Assembly: GCA_947561395.2 (NCBI GenBank)
Contig: OX387193.1
Coordinates: 9,548,001-9,612,000 of the forward strand
DNA length: 64,000 nucleotides
From: Buxus sempervirens
Lineage: Eukaryota; Streptophyta; Magnoliopsida; Buxales; Buxaceae
Direction of reading: 5' to 3'
The notes under the pieces were generated by a model, which saw nothing but the letters and a program-made list of their open reading frames with translations, did no database searches and had not been told where the DNA came from. This document shows, piece by piece, positions 43,222-54,066 of this stretch (the stretch's first letter is position 1; each line of letters opens with the position of its first letter). The position numbers and the translations under genes were made by a program.

Positions 43222-46044
43222 AAGAGAGAATTGTGGGTGTTAACAGATAAATAACTAGTCCCAGAACCATACCATATTACAGACAATGGTTCCTGATCTC
43301 ATCAATACTGGTTCCAAGATTAGCACCAATAGGCATAGAACAGAACTCACAGATACTGATTTTTGTTAGGTATTCAATGAGTTCGAATTTAGGGTGGACC
43401 AAGTTGAGTTTGGGTCAATTACTTATAAATTGAATTAAGCCCAAACTAATCAAAATTTTACCCAACCCGTCCAGTTTACAGGTCTAAATTATTTATATCT
43501 CTAACTACACATGCTTAGAGCTTAAACAATTTAGAAGGTAACGAATAAAAATTTACTAAATCAAGCAATACGCCTTATGAATTGATCTTGTGGTTACTGA
43601 TGAAGAAATGGACTCACAGAATAAGCTTCCACATTTTGAATTATTTGCCTCAGAAGAAATAGACTCACTAAATTCGAACTCATTGAGGTGTTACTAAATG
43701 TTAATAAAAGTCAGAACATGTGGTTTTACTTAAGTAGATATTTTATCCCCAGTTAATGATGTCTGACTGTGGAAACCAACATAAATCCATTTAAATACTT
43801 GAACAACCAACAAGTATTGGATGAAAATGCCCAATAGCTAGCAGGTCACTATCTTTTTAAATTAATTAGACATTTTGTATGGGATCAAAATAAGAAGCTT
43901 TGCAAGCCTCAATGACTATCTTTCATATGTTGACCAAACATATTGAAATTGGCTAAGTTTTCTCAGATAGGACAAGAGGACACAAACATGAGTTTGATTA
44001 CAGCTGTTACATCCATAAGCTGTTCTTAAGAAGAAGAGAAAATGGAATACCCTCTGATCCTGGGCTGAACTTGGGTACTCATCTCTACACTCTGTAGGGT
44101 TGGAAATAAAAAGAAAAAGCTATTGACAGGTCAACAGGCTGAATTTTTTGGACCATGACATGGTATTATCATTCCACCTTCATGCAGAAAAGGATAGCTC
44201 ATTTTTAACATTACTTCAATTGTTTCTGCACATTTGAGTGTATTCTTTCTCTTATCTGTTATAGACTTCTTTAGTTCTTAAGCATATGCATCTTGAGCAC
44301 TGGTATAAGTAGTACTTAATGCCATTTGGTCTTACCAAACTATATTGTTGAGTTTCAGGCCTCTATACATAATTATATAGACTTCCCTGACATATATTAT
44401 ATAGACTTTCTTGCACTTTAATCCTCTCAGCATCCTATAGTCCATATGATTAAAACACGAGAATAATATTAATCAAAATAAAGCATCATGGGTGATTGGT
44501 TTAGAATTAAACCTTGATGATTGAATCAACCCCATAATCATTGCGCCACTTTAGATAATTCAAAAAAGTATCTTTTGCTTTTAGCAAATCAAAATCCCTC
44601 ATTCGCAGAAATCTGTAGTAACACATACATGTACATTAGGATGTGATCAGACACCACCCAAAGTGACATCAATTTCTTGTTTCCTTCTCTTTTCAGCTTT
44701 CAGCAGAGACAAAGAAGATGGAACAAATAAGAGAAGAGAGTAAGAGCATAGAGAAAAAGCAATTCAGGGACAGGCTAATATGGCAACAGAGAATTGCTAT
44801 GTTTATAGGGTTTATTGAAGAGTCAACACTGACTCCAGAGAGCTCAGCTACAAAGCGAACTGAAGAACCAGATAGGCCCTCGCTAGTCAGTCATACATAC
44901 AGACCCTTAACCAATGCACTCCCCCTCTAAATATGATAGCACATAAGAAATCTTGTTCTAAGTCGTGTTTCAGGTCCAAGAACATAGTAAGCATGACCGT
45001 TTTGGAACTTAAAAAAATGCGTATGGTTAAGTGCATATCAATACATCTGTACTATTAGTAAAGGGAAGAGGGGGGGGGGGGGGGGGGGGGATATTCCCCC
45101 AGATTCTAGCCTCCCTTTTTTTTTTCCAACCATTGCCCTCCATAACTAAAACAATCTGAAATTATAACCACCCCACTACACTTTCCACATTCGAATTTAA
45201 ACCCTTACTTATATGCTACAGTTAAGGGGAGGACGTGCGGTATGCATGTGCCACCGCTAGTTACAATAAAAGTAACTTTCTCAAAAATGTAAATACTCTA
45301 TGCTATCACATAATTTATTCTTTAAAAGATTTCTCCTTCTTACTTTGTTCCAAAATAAAACTATGATTTCTAGCCTAATATCTAAAAAAATATGAAAAAA
45401 GAAGAAGAAGAAAAAAATGCATTTTGGGGAGCTGAAAGTAAGCATAGATCCAGAGATTCCTCAATTAGGTTGACCTTTCAAAGTGGAAAGTACGAATTCT
45501 GTAAACTGAAATGTTCTGATGTATGCGTTGAATACATTTTCATTAGACTTGTTGCTTGTTTTGTTACTAAATTCAGTTGACCTGATTTTTGTGTTATGTA
45601 TTCTCTATTTCAAAAGGGAACAACCAAATTATCTTCTGCATGAAATGACCATGGGACTTACCTCAAAAGTGTATGATAATCATCGTATTTCTCTGGCGGT
45701 TGACCATCCAGTAAAAGCTGTGCACGAAAAGATTCCACGAGCTTCTCCTCCTTAGGAACGCGAGAGCCTTCCAGAACTGTTTGCAAGCTCTTGCTCCTAC
45801 CAATTCTCTTGGATGACTCCCGAAACTTAAATGGATAAGACATCGCCGACTTAAAGCTTAACTTTGAAGACGACAGGCGCTTGTTTTCTTCTTGGGGGAA
45901 ATGCCAATGGTATTCAAGAGGAACAGGTGGAGAATTATTCTTCCCTTTCGTAAGCTGAAATTCATGACCATGGAAGGACTCATTCCCCTCTCCATCCCCT
46001 CTTGATATGACTATCTCACGATCACTCGCCTTGGCTGGGTGCAT
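37358..46044 (-). CDS. SEC14-like phosphatidylinositol/phosphatidylcholine transfer protein (SFH type), 10 exons
   Basis: Exons: 46044-45662, 44612-44513, 42987-42721, 40697-40620, 39178-39077, 38972-38923, 38848-38740, 38635-38555, 37807-37667, 37573-37358; about 508 residues. After a basic N-terminus come the CRAL-TRIO N segment ([20 protein letters not shown]) and the SEC14 lipid pocket: [72 protein letters not shown] and [11 protein letters not shown] with DKGPWKNPE. Closest recalled relative is Arabidopsis SFH9. Such proteins exchange PI and PC to stimulate phosphoinositide synthesis at membranes. The tail (exons 9-10) is a coiled coil but shorter than in many SFH proteins. The junction 37667/37573 needs a GC-AG intron to stay in frame. 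Exon 3 has an in-frame alternative acceptor 12 nt upstream (42999). The exon 8-9 link is the least certain. Confidence 0.85.
39590..39990 (-). mobile_element. LINE reverse-transcriptase remnant in SFH intron 4
   Basis: Read on the minus strand, a broken frame gives [21 protein letters not shown], followed with frameshifts and stops by pieces matching the 3' end of plant non-LTR polymerases (the segment before the RRDRIRNEDIR-type motif). Multiple stops show it is dead. Confidence 0.65.
41504..42175. mobile_element. Tourist/PIF-Harbinger-like MITE in SFH intron 3
   Basis: The element is 672 bp with TAA on both sides (41501-41503 and 42176-42178), the 3-bp duplication of the PIF/Harbinger group. 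Terminal inverted repeats of about 40 bp begin GGCTGTGATTGGAACCCTGG and GGCTGTATTTGGAACCTTGG. The centre (41700-42005) is a CCA/CAC-rich microsatellite with no counterpart in the arms. Confidence 0.8.
41700..42005 (+). repeat. CCA-rich microsatellite
   Basis: Imperfect CCA/CAC/CAT repeats over about 300 bp inside the Tourist-like element. The long His/Pro/Thr open frame across it is a by-product of composition. Confidence 0.9.
43163..43217 (+). repeat. GA dinucleotide repeat
   Basis: Nearly pure GA run in SFH intron 2. Confidence 0.9.
43374..43686. repeat. 18-bp perfect inverted repeat enclosing 277 bp
   Basis: TCAATGAGTTCGAATTTA at 43374-43391 is the exact reverse complement of 43669-43686. 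The interior has no recognisable element. It may be a small MITE whose outer ends have decayed, or a chance fold-back. Confidence 0.6.
45046..45260 (+). mobile_element. Complete 215-bp non-autonomous Helitron-like element
   Basis: It begins TCTGTACTATTAGTAAAGGG after an A (45045). It ends with a GC hairpin (GCGGT at 45237-45241 with ACCGC at 45253-45257), then CTAG at 45257-45260 followed by T (45261). This is the A|TC...CTRR|T arrangement of Helitrons, with no target duplication and no TIR. A 21-base G run (45070-45090) lies inside. The element sits in SFH intron 1. Related 5' ends occur at 6050 and, reversed, near 48557. Confidence 0.75.
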
Positions 46045-47129
46045 AACTGAATATAAATGAAAAGGGATGAAAAAGGTAAAGAAGAATTTTTACAGCTTTT
46101 ACAGCACCCAGTACCAATCTTTTCACCAAGTGGAGTCAGAATATAAGAACGATAACAGTGAACAACTAATGTCTGAATTCCATGGTTTCTCTTAAGCTAA
46201 CCAGTCCTATTTCAATGATGAAAAAAACAATAACAAGAAGAAGAATAATAAAAGGAGGAGAGAGAAGAAGAAGAAATATTACAAAAATTCACCCGCAAAA
46301 TTGAGTAAAAATCACGTTATTTCCAAATTTTGAACAAGAACAAGAAGTACGACGAAAACAGACCCAAAACACCCTTAAACTTCAGAAACGACGCAACCCC
46401 ATTTGAGAACAATTAAGTAGAATCCAGCTAGAAGCACGATGCGTATAACAGTGCATCGAAACCCAAACTATGTGCAAAATCAGATGCAGATTAAGGCTTT
46501 CAACAACAGGAAAAGAGAAGGAAGGAGACGTTACAAACCCAATGGAATTGAGCAGATAAAGCATCGACTGATCCAACCCAAGACGAACGAGAGATACCAA
46601 ACGGAAGATGGAAGCCATGCAAGGAATCGAATGTTGGCCTTTCTCCTCCATTGACAAACTCAAATTGCATTTTGAATGTTTGAAAATGAAGGAAGCGCGA
46701 AAACACGCAATCTTCCAGGATAGAAATGCAAAATCGTGAGCGAAACCTTTCATCAGAGATTCAGAAAAGCCCAACTGGCGATGGTGCCAATTGGGACATT
46801 TATATTTCAAGGCTGGATTGTTTTTAACTTTTTATTATCAAAACTTGCCTTTAACGGTGAAATAACGAGTCTCTCGAGTTGCGGTATAGTTAGGGTTGCA
46901 TTTCCATAATGGGGTTAGGGGCAGGTTCGGGTTGTGGGTAACCTCACCGAACCTCCCTACCCTTAGTTTATAGAAGTATTACATTAATAGTTTAAACCAT
47001 TATTTTAATACATATATAATGTATATGAAAAAGTACATATTTAATGAATAAATAATCATTTATTAATAGATTCTATTAAAATACACATTTCTTAAAAGTT
47101 TTTAATTCAACTGGATCAACCCTACCCGC
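46045..47129. other. SFH upstream region
   Basis: 5' side of the SFH gene. The stretch up to about 46800 may include a leader exon, but none can be placed with confidence. The rest is AT-rich. Confidence 0.45.
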
Positions 47130-47427
47130 TCCATTAGCGGCGTGCCGCCGAAACACCGGAAAATTTTTAATGAGCAAAAAAAATAAAAAATTATGTTTTT
47201 TTGGATTTCAGCGAAATTTCGACGGCACGCCGCCCATTTTACTAAAAAATATTTTAAAATTTTACATTTTTTTCTCTATTTCGGTCCGTTTCGCTCGGCA
47301 CGCCACCTGTTTCGCTCGAAATTTCGGTCCGTTTCACCAACGATGCAAATTGACGATTTCCCCCAGCGAAACGCATCGTTGGGGGCATAAAAACCGAAAT
47401 TTTGGCGACACGAAACTGTAAACCTTG
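47130..47427. mobile_element. Truncated hAT-like element related to 61865-62253
   Basis: It has the same GCGGCGTGCCGCCGAAA, CGAAATTTCG and GGCACGCCGCC motifs as the intact element at 61865, and a right end AACCTTG at 47421-47427. The matching left end (CAAGG plus a target duplication) is not present, so the copy is 5'-truncated or rearranged. Confidence 0.6.
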
Positions 47428-48034
47428 GTCATCACTAGGGTCATATGTCTGTGAGGCTTCTTAGAAGCCATGCTTCCTAAAGAGTTAAAAGTGTAATTGG
47501 TGTGCCAGAGTTGTTTCAGCAATGTGCCTTACAGCCTTAGCTGAGACTTCATGAACCTCTTTAGTTGCTGCTATTTGTTGGACCTGCGAGTCTTTTTTAA
47601 AACAATATTTCGGTAAGTGTAATTGATGTGTGTATACTGGTTATGTATTGGACGAGCAATTCCTATAATGAATGTACCACAAAAAAAAAAGGACTTAAAT
47701 AGTGGAGTCATATAAGAGATGCAATAGAGTTTCGACTATATTTATTGAAATTAAAGTATAGTTTATCCTTCACCCTGTGACCCGAAGCCCACATAATGAA
47801 ACTGGGTTAGGGTTGTATAAGATCAGTGAAGCCCAATATGGCCTTATAATGTTATACAATGATATATTTTCTATTTGGCAAGCGAGGATAAATCTTTAAA
47901 CACAACAATAATAAATCAAAACAAAAAATATATATATATATACAATCGGAACTAATATGACGATTTGATGAGTTATAATTTTTTTTCCTTGGATATTTTC
48001 TTTTCTTTTGATGTAGTAAAATTCTTTTTGCATT

Positions 48035-48070
<36 letters not shown>

Positions 48071-48145
48071 TACACATTTGTGTGTGTGTATGAATATTTA
48101 TTAAATATAAGTTTTTGCTTCTATTAAAAAGCAATATTATATTTA

Positions 48146-48282
48146 GGCTGCATTTGGGATTGCTTGATTGAGCACTTAATTTTAACTTATAACTTATTAA
48201 ATTATTTTTTAAATATAATAAAATGCTTTAATAAGTGATAAGTTAAAATTAATTGCTTAATTAAACAATTCCGAACACAACC
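48146..48282. mobile_element. Hairpin Tourist-like MITE, 137 bp
   Basis: Arms of about 45 bp pair across nearly the whole element: GGCTGCATTTGGGATTGC on the left, and GGTTGTGTTCGGAATTGT reading the right end on the other strand. Both arms contain TTAATTTTAACTTAT. Flanks TTA and ATA are a possible 3-bp duplication with one change. Confidence 0.7.
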
Positions 48283-48344
48283 ATAAAGTGGGATGATGTT
48301 TTGAAGTTGAAAGGCATGCCAAAAATTAAACCTCTTTTTCCTTA

Positions 48345-48557
48345 AATTGGTAGGGTGCACGTGCAAAAGTACATGTAAGGGAGGGAATAGTTGCAACTGT
48401 CCAATTTAAAAGTGGGGGTTTCAATTTAAAAGTGGAAGGAGGGGTATTTGTGGTGGATGTTAAGATTGTTTTGTTTGTGGGGGGCAATGTTTGAGTGAAA
48501 AAAGGGGGGACAGAATCAAAGAATATTCCCCATCTTCCCTTTACTAATAGTATAGAT
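48345..48557 (-). mobile_element. Helitron-like element, minus strand, 3' end unclear
   Basis: On the minus strand it starts TCTATACTATTAGTAAAGGG (right edge near 48557), nearly the same as the 45046 element. The left part has a GCACGTGC palindrome that may be the 3' hairpin, but no clean CTRR terminus. Confidence 0.5.
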
Positions 48558-49011
48558 TAGCTTTACAATACCAAGAGATCTAATATAGAGACTCAATCTC
48601 TAGATCTAATCTAGATCTCGGAAACAAGAGATCTGATCAGGTGCATGCTCATTCAAGGTTTCAAAAGTACAACTATATATAATTTAATAATCTCGAGTTG
48701 GAAATTGACGATTCAAGTATATCTTCAGAATTTATAAATATTATAATTATGCCACCGCAGTTTAGCAAAATAATCGAGTTATGAAAAGCTAAAACGAACG
48801 TAAGGGTGATTCCTCTTTGCACTATATTTTTTAAAATTCATTCTCAAAATGGAACCAAACACCTCTTTGCTAAAATTTAACAAATTTGTTGGTTATCCTG
48901 TTGGCTTCTCTATAAACCTAACACAACAGGAGAAACAGGCTTCAGAATGATATCAATTATACTCTATGAAGGTCATTGCGTTTAATTTGATTATACATCA
49001 AACCCCACTGT

Positions 49012-49226
49012 TCGTGGCTACAACTTTCTTAATGCTATAGCTTGTATTATTGGATGGAGGCAATCCACTCTTAAGGCATCTTTCTGTCAGCTCTCAGCTT
49101 CTCATTGTTGGCTAAAATAACCATTTTGTACTCCATTGATAAATTAGATGTGTTTCTCCTTAAAAAGCAAGTGTTCTCTTCCACGATTTCTAGTATTGGA
49201 TATATAAATCTCACCTGAATAAACTT
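49012..49226 (-). repeat. Inverted copy of part of the 950-bp repeat
   Basis: This 215-bp block is the reverse complement of 51576-51815 and 52535-52770, apart from a short AT-rich insertion (ATCATATATATAAGG region) present only in those copies. Shared stretches include ACTCTTAAGGCATCTTTCTG and TGGCTAAAATAACCATTTTG. The three copies suggest an unidentified dispersed repeat. Confidence 0.8.
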
Positions 49227-50569
49227 TGTTGTTTTTGGGCCTAATTTTACTTTTGCTGCATAAAGAGTTGGTTTTATGCAGGTCGTTGAGATTGGGACCT
49301 TTTCTTTCTCTACCCTTGAAGAATAAAGAAATCATAGATCCGTTTAATTTTGATGGTTTTATTCTTTAGAAAGCATCAAACCATGTAGGGATATTTCATC
49401 AGACATAAGTTGTTATATGCCCATGTTGATTTATTTCATGGTTACATCATTTCTAAATTGGTTATTAGCTTTTGATCTATTCCATATTTTGCTTTTAGTT
49501 TGCATCTTACTAAGTTGCATCTCAATAAATTTGTTGTAGGAAAGTCATGGTAAGTAACAATTTATTTTGGGTTGAATTCATTACTATCCAATGTTAATGA
49601 TAGATTACTTATTAGAATTCCTTTACAATTATAAGTTGCAACTTCAAAGCCTGCATGTGATTTCTTTGATTGGTGTCATCCATTAGCACCTAACGATGCT
49701 CGAGATTCTGGTTGTATGGATGACTGGTTGTATGGATGAAGTTACGGGTTCTAATCAGACAATTTGCAGTGACAGCATGTGTGAAGATATCAGTGCATGA
49801 ATGGAAATGATTGATGAGAAGATACATGAGCTAAAGTCCATTGAAGCACAGTTAATGGGTCTGCGCTGCCCCTACACCACATCGCCTTCACCGTCACCAC
49901 TTGGGTTCTTTTTTTATTCCAAAAGCATTAACCCGAATTAGGTCTTTGGACTTTGGTTTTGGGTTGAAGTGCTAAACGGTATCCAACATATACTAGTGTA
50001 TGATATGAGTTGTATCTTAATATTGACTCTATAAACAATAATTATTAAATAATTAGTATTAAATTTTTTTCCAAAATTGGTTCGGTTATTGCATTTTGTT
50101 GAGTCCTCTAACGATCAAGACATTAGACACAACCATGCTTCAAAGTACCAATGATGTCTATCTCGATTGTTCCAAAAAATTGAAAAACACCACTAAGCAA
50201 CATCTTAGACCTTTTTCCCTACTCATGATTCAGGATCCGTTCGCTAAATTTACTCAAGAGTCTCACAAGCACTGATCTGTCTCTAGCCATATGCCAAAAA
50301 CCAATCATCACTAAATAAAATGCACTTACAAAACTATTGCTCTAAAAAATCCCATTAATATAATAACAATCAGAAAGCTCCACGCCTGATCTTGACTCCG
50401 AAGTTTCTAGCAAGGACACAATTGGATCTAGCTTCATTCAAGTTTTTAATTAGTTTAACTGTTAAATAACAGAAATCATTTATCGAGGAGATGAATCCTT
50501 TCACTTATACATGCAATTTGAGCTAGTGAGTATATTTAAACATGAATGGCATAACAGGTGGAACAAGTC

Positions 50570-50788
50570 TCAGATGCTCTGTAATATCTTCAAGGTCTCG
50601 TCAATGTGTTTCTCAGGTTGAAATTCATTGTTGTAGATAAGTTGAACAACCCCATTCCTGTCAAGGGCATATGTCTGTCTCCCAGGTAACGTCCCGAATA
50701 GATCAGCAGCCACTCCCCATTCGTTTCTTATTTTGTTACCCTCATCGCTCAACAATGTGTATGGCAGCTTGTATTTCTGAGCAAAAGC
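50570..50788 (-). pseudogene. PRXQ: Orphan last exon of chloroplast peroxiredoxin Q
   Basis: The exon opens after acceptor GATGCAG, phase 0, with AFAQKYKLPYTLLSDEGNKI and continues through LFGTLPGRQTYALD and GVVQLIYNNEFQPEKHIDET to a stop. This is the C-terminal third of plant PrxQ, a thioredoxin-dependent plastid peroxidase. The catalytic part (PGCTKQAC-type region with both cysteines) and the transit peptide were not found anywhere between here and 58 kb on this strand. It is either a gene fragment or a gene with a very long intron outside my recognition. The sequence itself is intact, so the loss, if real, is recent or the exon is still used. Confidence 0.75.
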
Positions 50789-51306
50789 CTGCATCCATTT
50801 TGAATTTTATCATCACTAAAGTCCCCAGCTTGAAACAAATAATAAAAAGGAAAGAAGAAAGTTTACTTGTTTATACATCATAAGTTATACAAGAAGGAAG
50901 AACTTAAAACTTATGTAACTCTAATAGAAATCGGTTTTATGCATTGCAAGGGTTAATTGTTCATTCACATACAAAGTGCAGAAAGCTCATATCCCACAGG
51001 CTTAAACTAGGCCAAGCCAGTTGCTCCATAGAAGTGGTCAGAGATGCAATAGACCCAATATAACAGATAAAAAGAAGATCCTCTAATAGTATATTTTCCA
51101 GGAAATCAATATAGTGATACATATTTCTCTTTCAAGGTCTCTCTAACAGTTATTGGGTTAACATTGAACCTGAAAAAAGAATGAAGTATCTACCATGCAA
51201 AGGCAAAGATATCACATTGCCATTAAAGAATAACTGCATTTTCACATAAACAACACTTCAATTTTCTTCAAAGAAAATCCAGGATTTGATCGAATATCAG
51301 GGAAGC

Positions 51307-53210
51307 AAATAGCACCACTACCACATGCCATGTCGCTACCATAAAGGCAAATTTAGTGTCTCACCTCGTCATATTTTGTACGAAGTCCAATGAATTTATG
51401 AATATCTTCACCTAAAATTTGGACCAACCTATTGAAATTAAGAAGATAAAAGAGCAGTGGCTCTCGATTGGAGTTTATCAAATCAGTTCACAGATCTGCA
51501 GATGAATTTTCAGATTTAAAGAGTGAAATTTCAAAAGCCTCAAAACTGTAATCTTTCGTCTCTCTTCAATTCATTCAGGTGAGATTTATATATCCAATAC
51601 TAGAAATATCATATATATAAGGTGTAGTGGAAGAGAACACTTGCTTTTTAAGAAGAAGGAGAAACACATCTAATTTATCAATGGAGTACGAAATGGTTAT
51701 TTTAGCCAACAATGAGAAGCTGAGAGCTGACAGAAAGACGCCTTAAGAGTGGATTGCCTCCAATAACAGAAGCTATAGCATTAAGAAAGTTGTAGCCACG
51801 AACAGGATAAACACAAATAAAACGATCTGAGAATAAACAAAAGAAACACATGTAGATAAAGAAGGTTCTGAATCAATTAAAAATGGCAATTAAAAGGGAA
51901 TAAATAATCACTTCAAGACAAACTAAGGATCCTATTGAGATTGGGAAGACCTAACCTTAAAATAAAGGCCACGATGACAGAGATGAACCGCAAAACAAAA
52001 AGATAAATATGAGAAATATTGTATAGATTAATTCCACAATTCCCAGATCAATCATTGGATGGATAATCACATCCTCTGTATCCATAGACACAATACTACA
52101 TCCTATAATCAATATAACTGCAAATTCTGGAAATACAAATACCCAAGCCTAAACCTCAATCAAGTTCTAAATTTTCATACAAACATAAGAAGAATCTGAT
52201 TTCTCACATAAATCAACAACAAGAAGCAACAAAAAAAATCACAAATATTGCATGAAAATAGCACCACTACCACATGCCATGTCACTACCATAAAGGCAAA
52301 TTTAGTGTCTCACCTCATCATATTTTGTACAAAGTCCAATGAATTTATGAATATCTTCACCTAAATTTTGGACTAACCTATTGAAATTAAGAAGATAAAA
52401 GAGCAGTGGCTTTCGATTGGAGTTTATCAAATCAGTTCACAGATCTGCAGATGAATTTTCAGATTTAAAGAGTGAAATTTCAAAAGCCTCAAAACTGTAA
52501 TCTTTCGTCTCTCTTCAATTTATTCAGGTGAGATTTATATATCCACTACTAGAAATATCGTATATATCAGGTGTAGTGGAAGAGAACACTTGCTTTTTAA
52601 GAAGAAGGAGAAACACATCTAATTTATCAATGGAGTACAAAATGGTTATTTTAGCCAACAATGAGAAGCTGAGATCTGACAGAAAGATGCCTTAAGAGTG
52701 GATTGCCTCCAATAACAGAAGCTATAGCATTAATAAAGTTGTAGCCACGAACAGGACAAACACATATAAAACGATCTGAGAATAAACAAAAGAAACACAT
52801 GTAGATAAAGAAGGTTCTGAATCAATCAAAAATGGCAATTAAAAGGGAATAAATAATCACTTCAAGACAAACTAAGGATCCTATTGAGATTGGGAAGACC
52901 TAACCTTAAAATTTTAAAATAAAGGCCACAATGACAGAGACGAACTGCAAAACAAAAAGATAAATACGAGAATACTAGGAAGATTAATTCCACAATTCCC
53001 AGATCAATCATTGGATGGATAATTGCATCCTCTGTATCCATAGACACAATACTACATCTTATAATCCATATAACTGCAAATTCTGGAAATACAAATACCC
53101 AAGCCAAAACCTCAATCAAGTTCTAAATTTTCATACAAACATAAGAAGAATCTGATTTCTCACATTTATCAACAAGAAGAAGCAACAAAAAAATTCACAA
53201 ATATTGCACG
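51307..53210. repeat. Two tandem copies of a 950-bp repeat
   Basis: The sequence starting AAATAGCACCACTACCACAT at 51307 restarts at about 52256 and continues collinearly to about 53210, with around 3-5 percent differences. Each copy carries the block shared with 49012-49226 and one exon-like open stretch on the minus strand. Confidence 0.88.
51365..51428 (-). other. Exon-like open stretch, duplicated in the 950-bp repeat
   Basis: On the minus strand, acceptor TTCAATAG and donor GTGAGA bracket a frame encoding LVQILGEDIHKFIGLRTKYD and E. The second copy (about 52314-52376) encodes the same peptide with two changes (N for I, C for R). I do not recognise the protein. It could be an exon fragment carried by the repeat. 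Confidence 0.4.
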
Positions 53211-53805
53211 AACTTCAGAAAACCCCAAATCAGATCATTTGCAAACAACTAATTTTGGAAACAATAACTAATTTCTATAGAACCCAGATCAGATCTTGTC
53301 TTATAACTCCAAGATAACTGCAAATTCTGGAAATACAAATACCCAAGCCTAAACCTCAATCAAGTTCTAAATTTTCATACAAACATAAGAAGAATCTGAT
53401 TTCTCACATAAATCAACAACAAGAAGCAACAAAAAAAATCACAAATATTGCATGAACTTCAGAAAACCCCAAATCAGATCATTTGCAAACAACCAATTTC
53501 GGAAACAATAACTAATTTTTAAAGAACCCAGATCAGATCTTGTCTTTTAACTCCAAGATAACTGCAAATTCTGGAAATACAAATACCCAAGCCTAAACCT
53601 CAATCAAGTTCTAAATTTTCATTCAAACATAAGAAGAATCTGATATCTCACATAAATCAACAACAAGAAGCAACAAAAAAAATCACAAATATTGCATGAA
53701 CTTCAGAAAACCCCAAATCAGATCATTTGCAAACAACTAATTTCAGAAACAATAACTAATTTCTAAAGAACCCATATCAGATCTTGTCTTATAACTCCAA
53801 GATAA
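53070..53805. repeat. Three tandem 244-bp units
   Basis: The landmark ATAACTGCAAATTCTGGAAA begins at 53070, 53314 and 53558 (244-bp period); an earlier, isolated copy is at 52114. The units are over 90 percent identical and end at 53805 in ATAAATGGTG. The array extends the end of the 950-bp duplication. Confidence 0.88.
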
Positions 53806-53934
53806 ATGGTGTGGATTTCTTTTCTTCCTTTACTAATTAGTTTTGTACAAACCAAATAGAAAAAAACAGTTCAGCAATTTTTATTTTTCATTATGTGTAT
53901 TTACGATTTTAGATAGATTAAATGAAATTGTGGC

Positions 53935-54066
53935 ATGAATATGGATCAAGAGGAGAAAACAGAGGTATCGGGCGAGTTGGATGATCATGGGGGCAGTCAA
54001 GACAAGGAGGAAATAGAGGCACTGGAGCCCGTTCTATTTCAAATCTCTGAATGTTATGTTTACATG
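53935..54066 (+). pseudogene. Orphan first exon resembling a NECAP-like (DUF1681) protein
   Basis: The frame starts MNMDQEEKTEVSGELDDHGG and reaches EIEALEPVLFQISECYVYM before a GT (ATG|GTGTGG). The block EALEPVLFQISECYVYM matches the conserved beginning of the NECAP PH-like domain, an adaptor of clathrin-coated vesicles. The next expected exon (IPPRK...YRADEW type) was not found downstream. The sequence following the donor, GGTGTGGATTTCTTTTCTTC, also occurs at 53813, just before the exon, which suggests a partial duplication. It could be a captured fragment or the start of a gene with a long first intron. Confidence 0.5.

Noticed and set aside
43055..43270. Leu/Ser repeat open frame
   Set aside because: Produced by the GA dinucleotide repeat.
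47170..47421. Two overlapping frames of 65-83 codons
   Set aside because: They lie in a truncated non-coding transposon with motif repeats on both strands.
52862..53119. 85-codon hydrophobic frame
   Set aside because: Falls in the tandem repeat array, has no equivalent open frame in the other copies, and matches nothing known.
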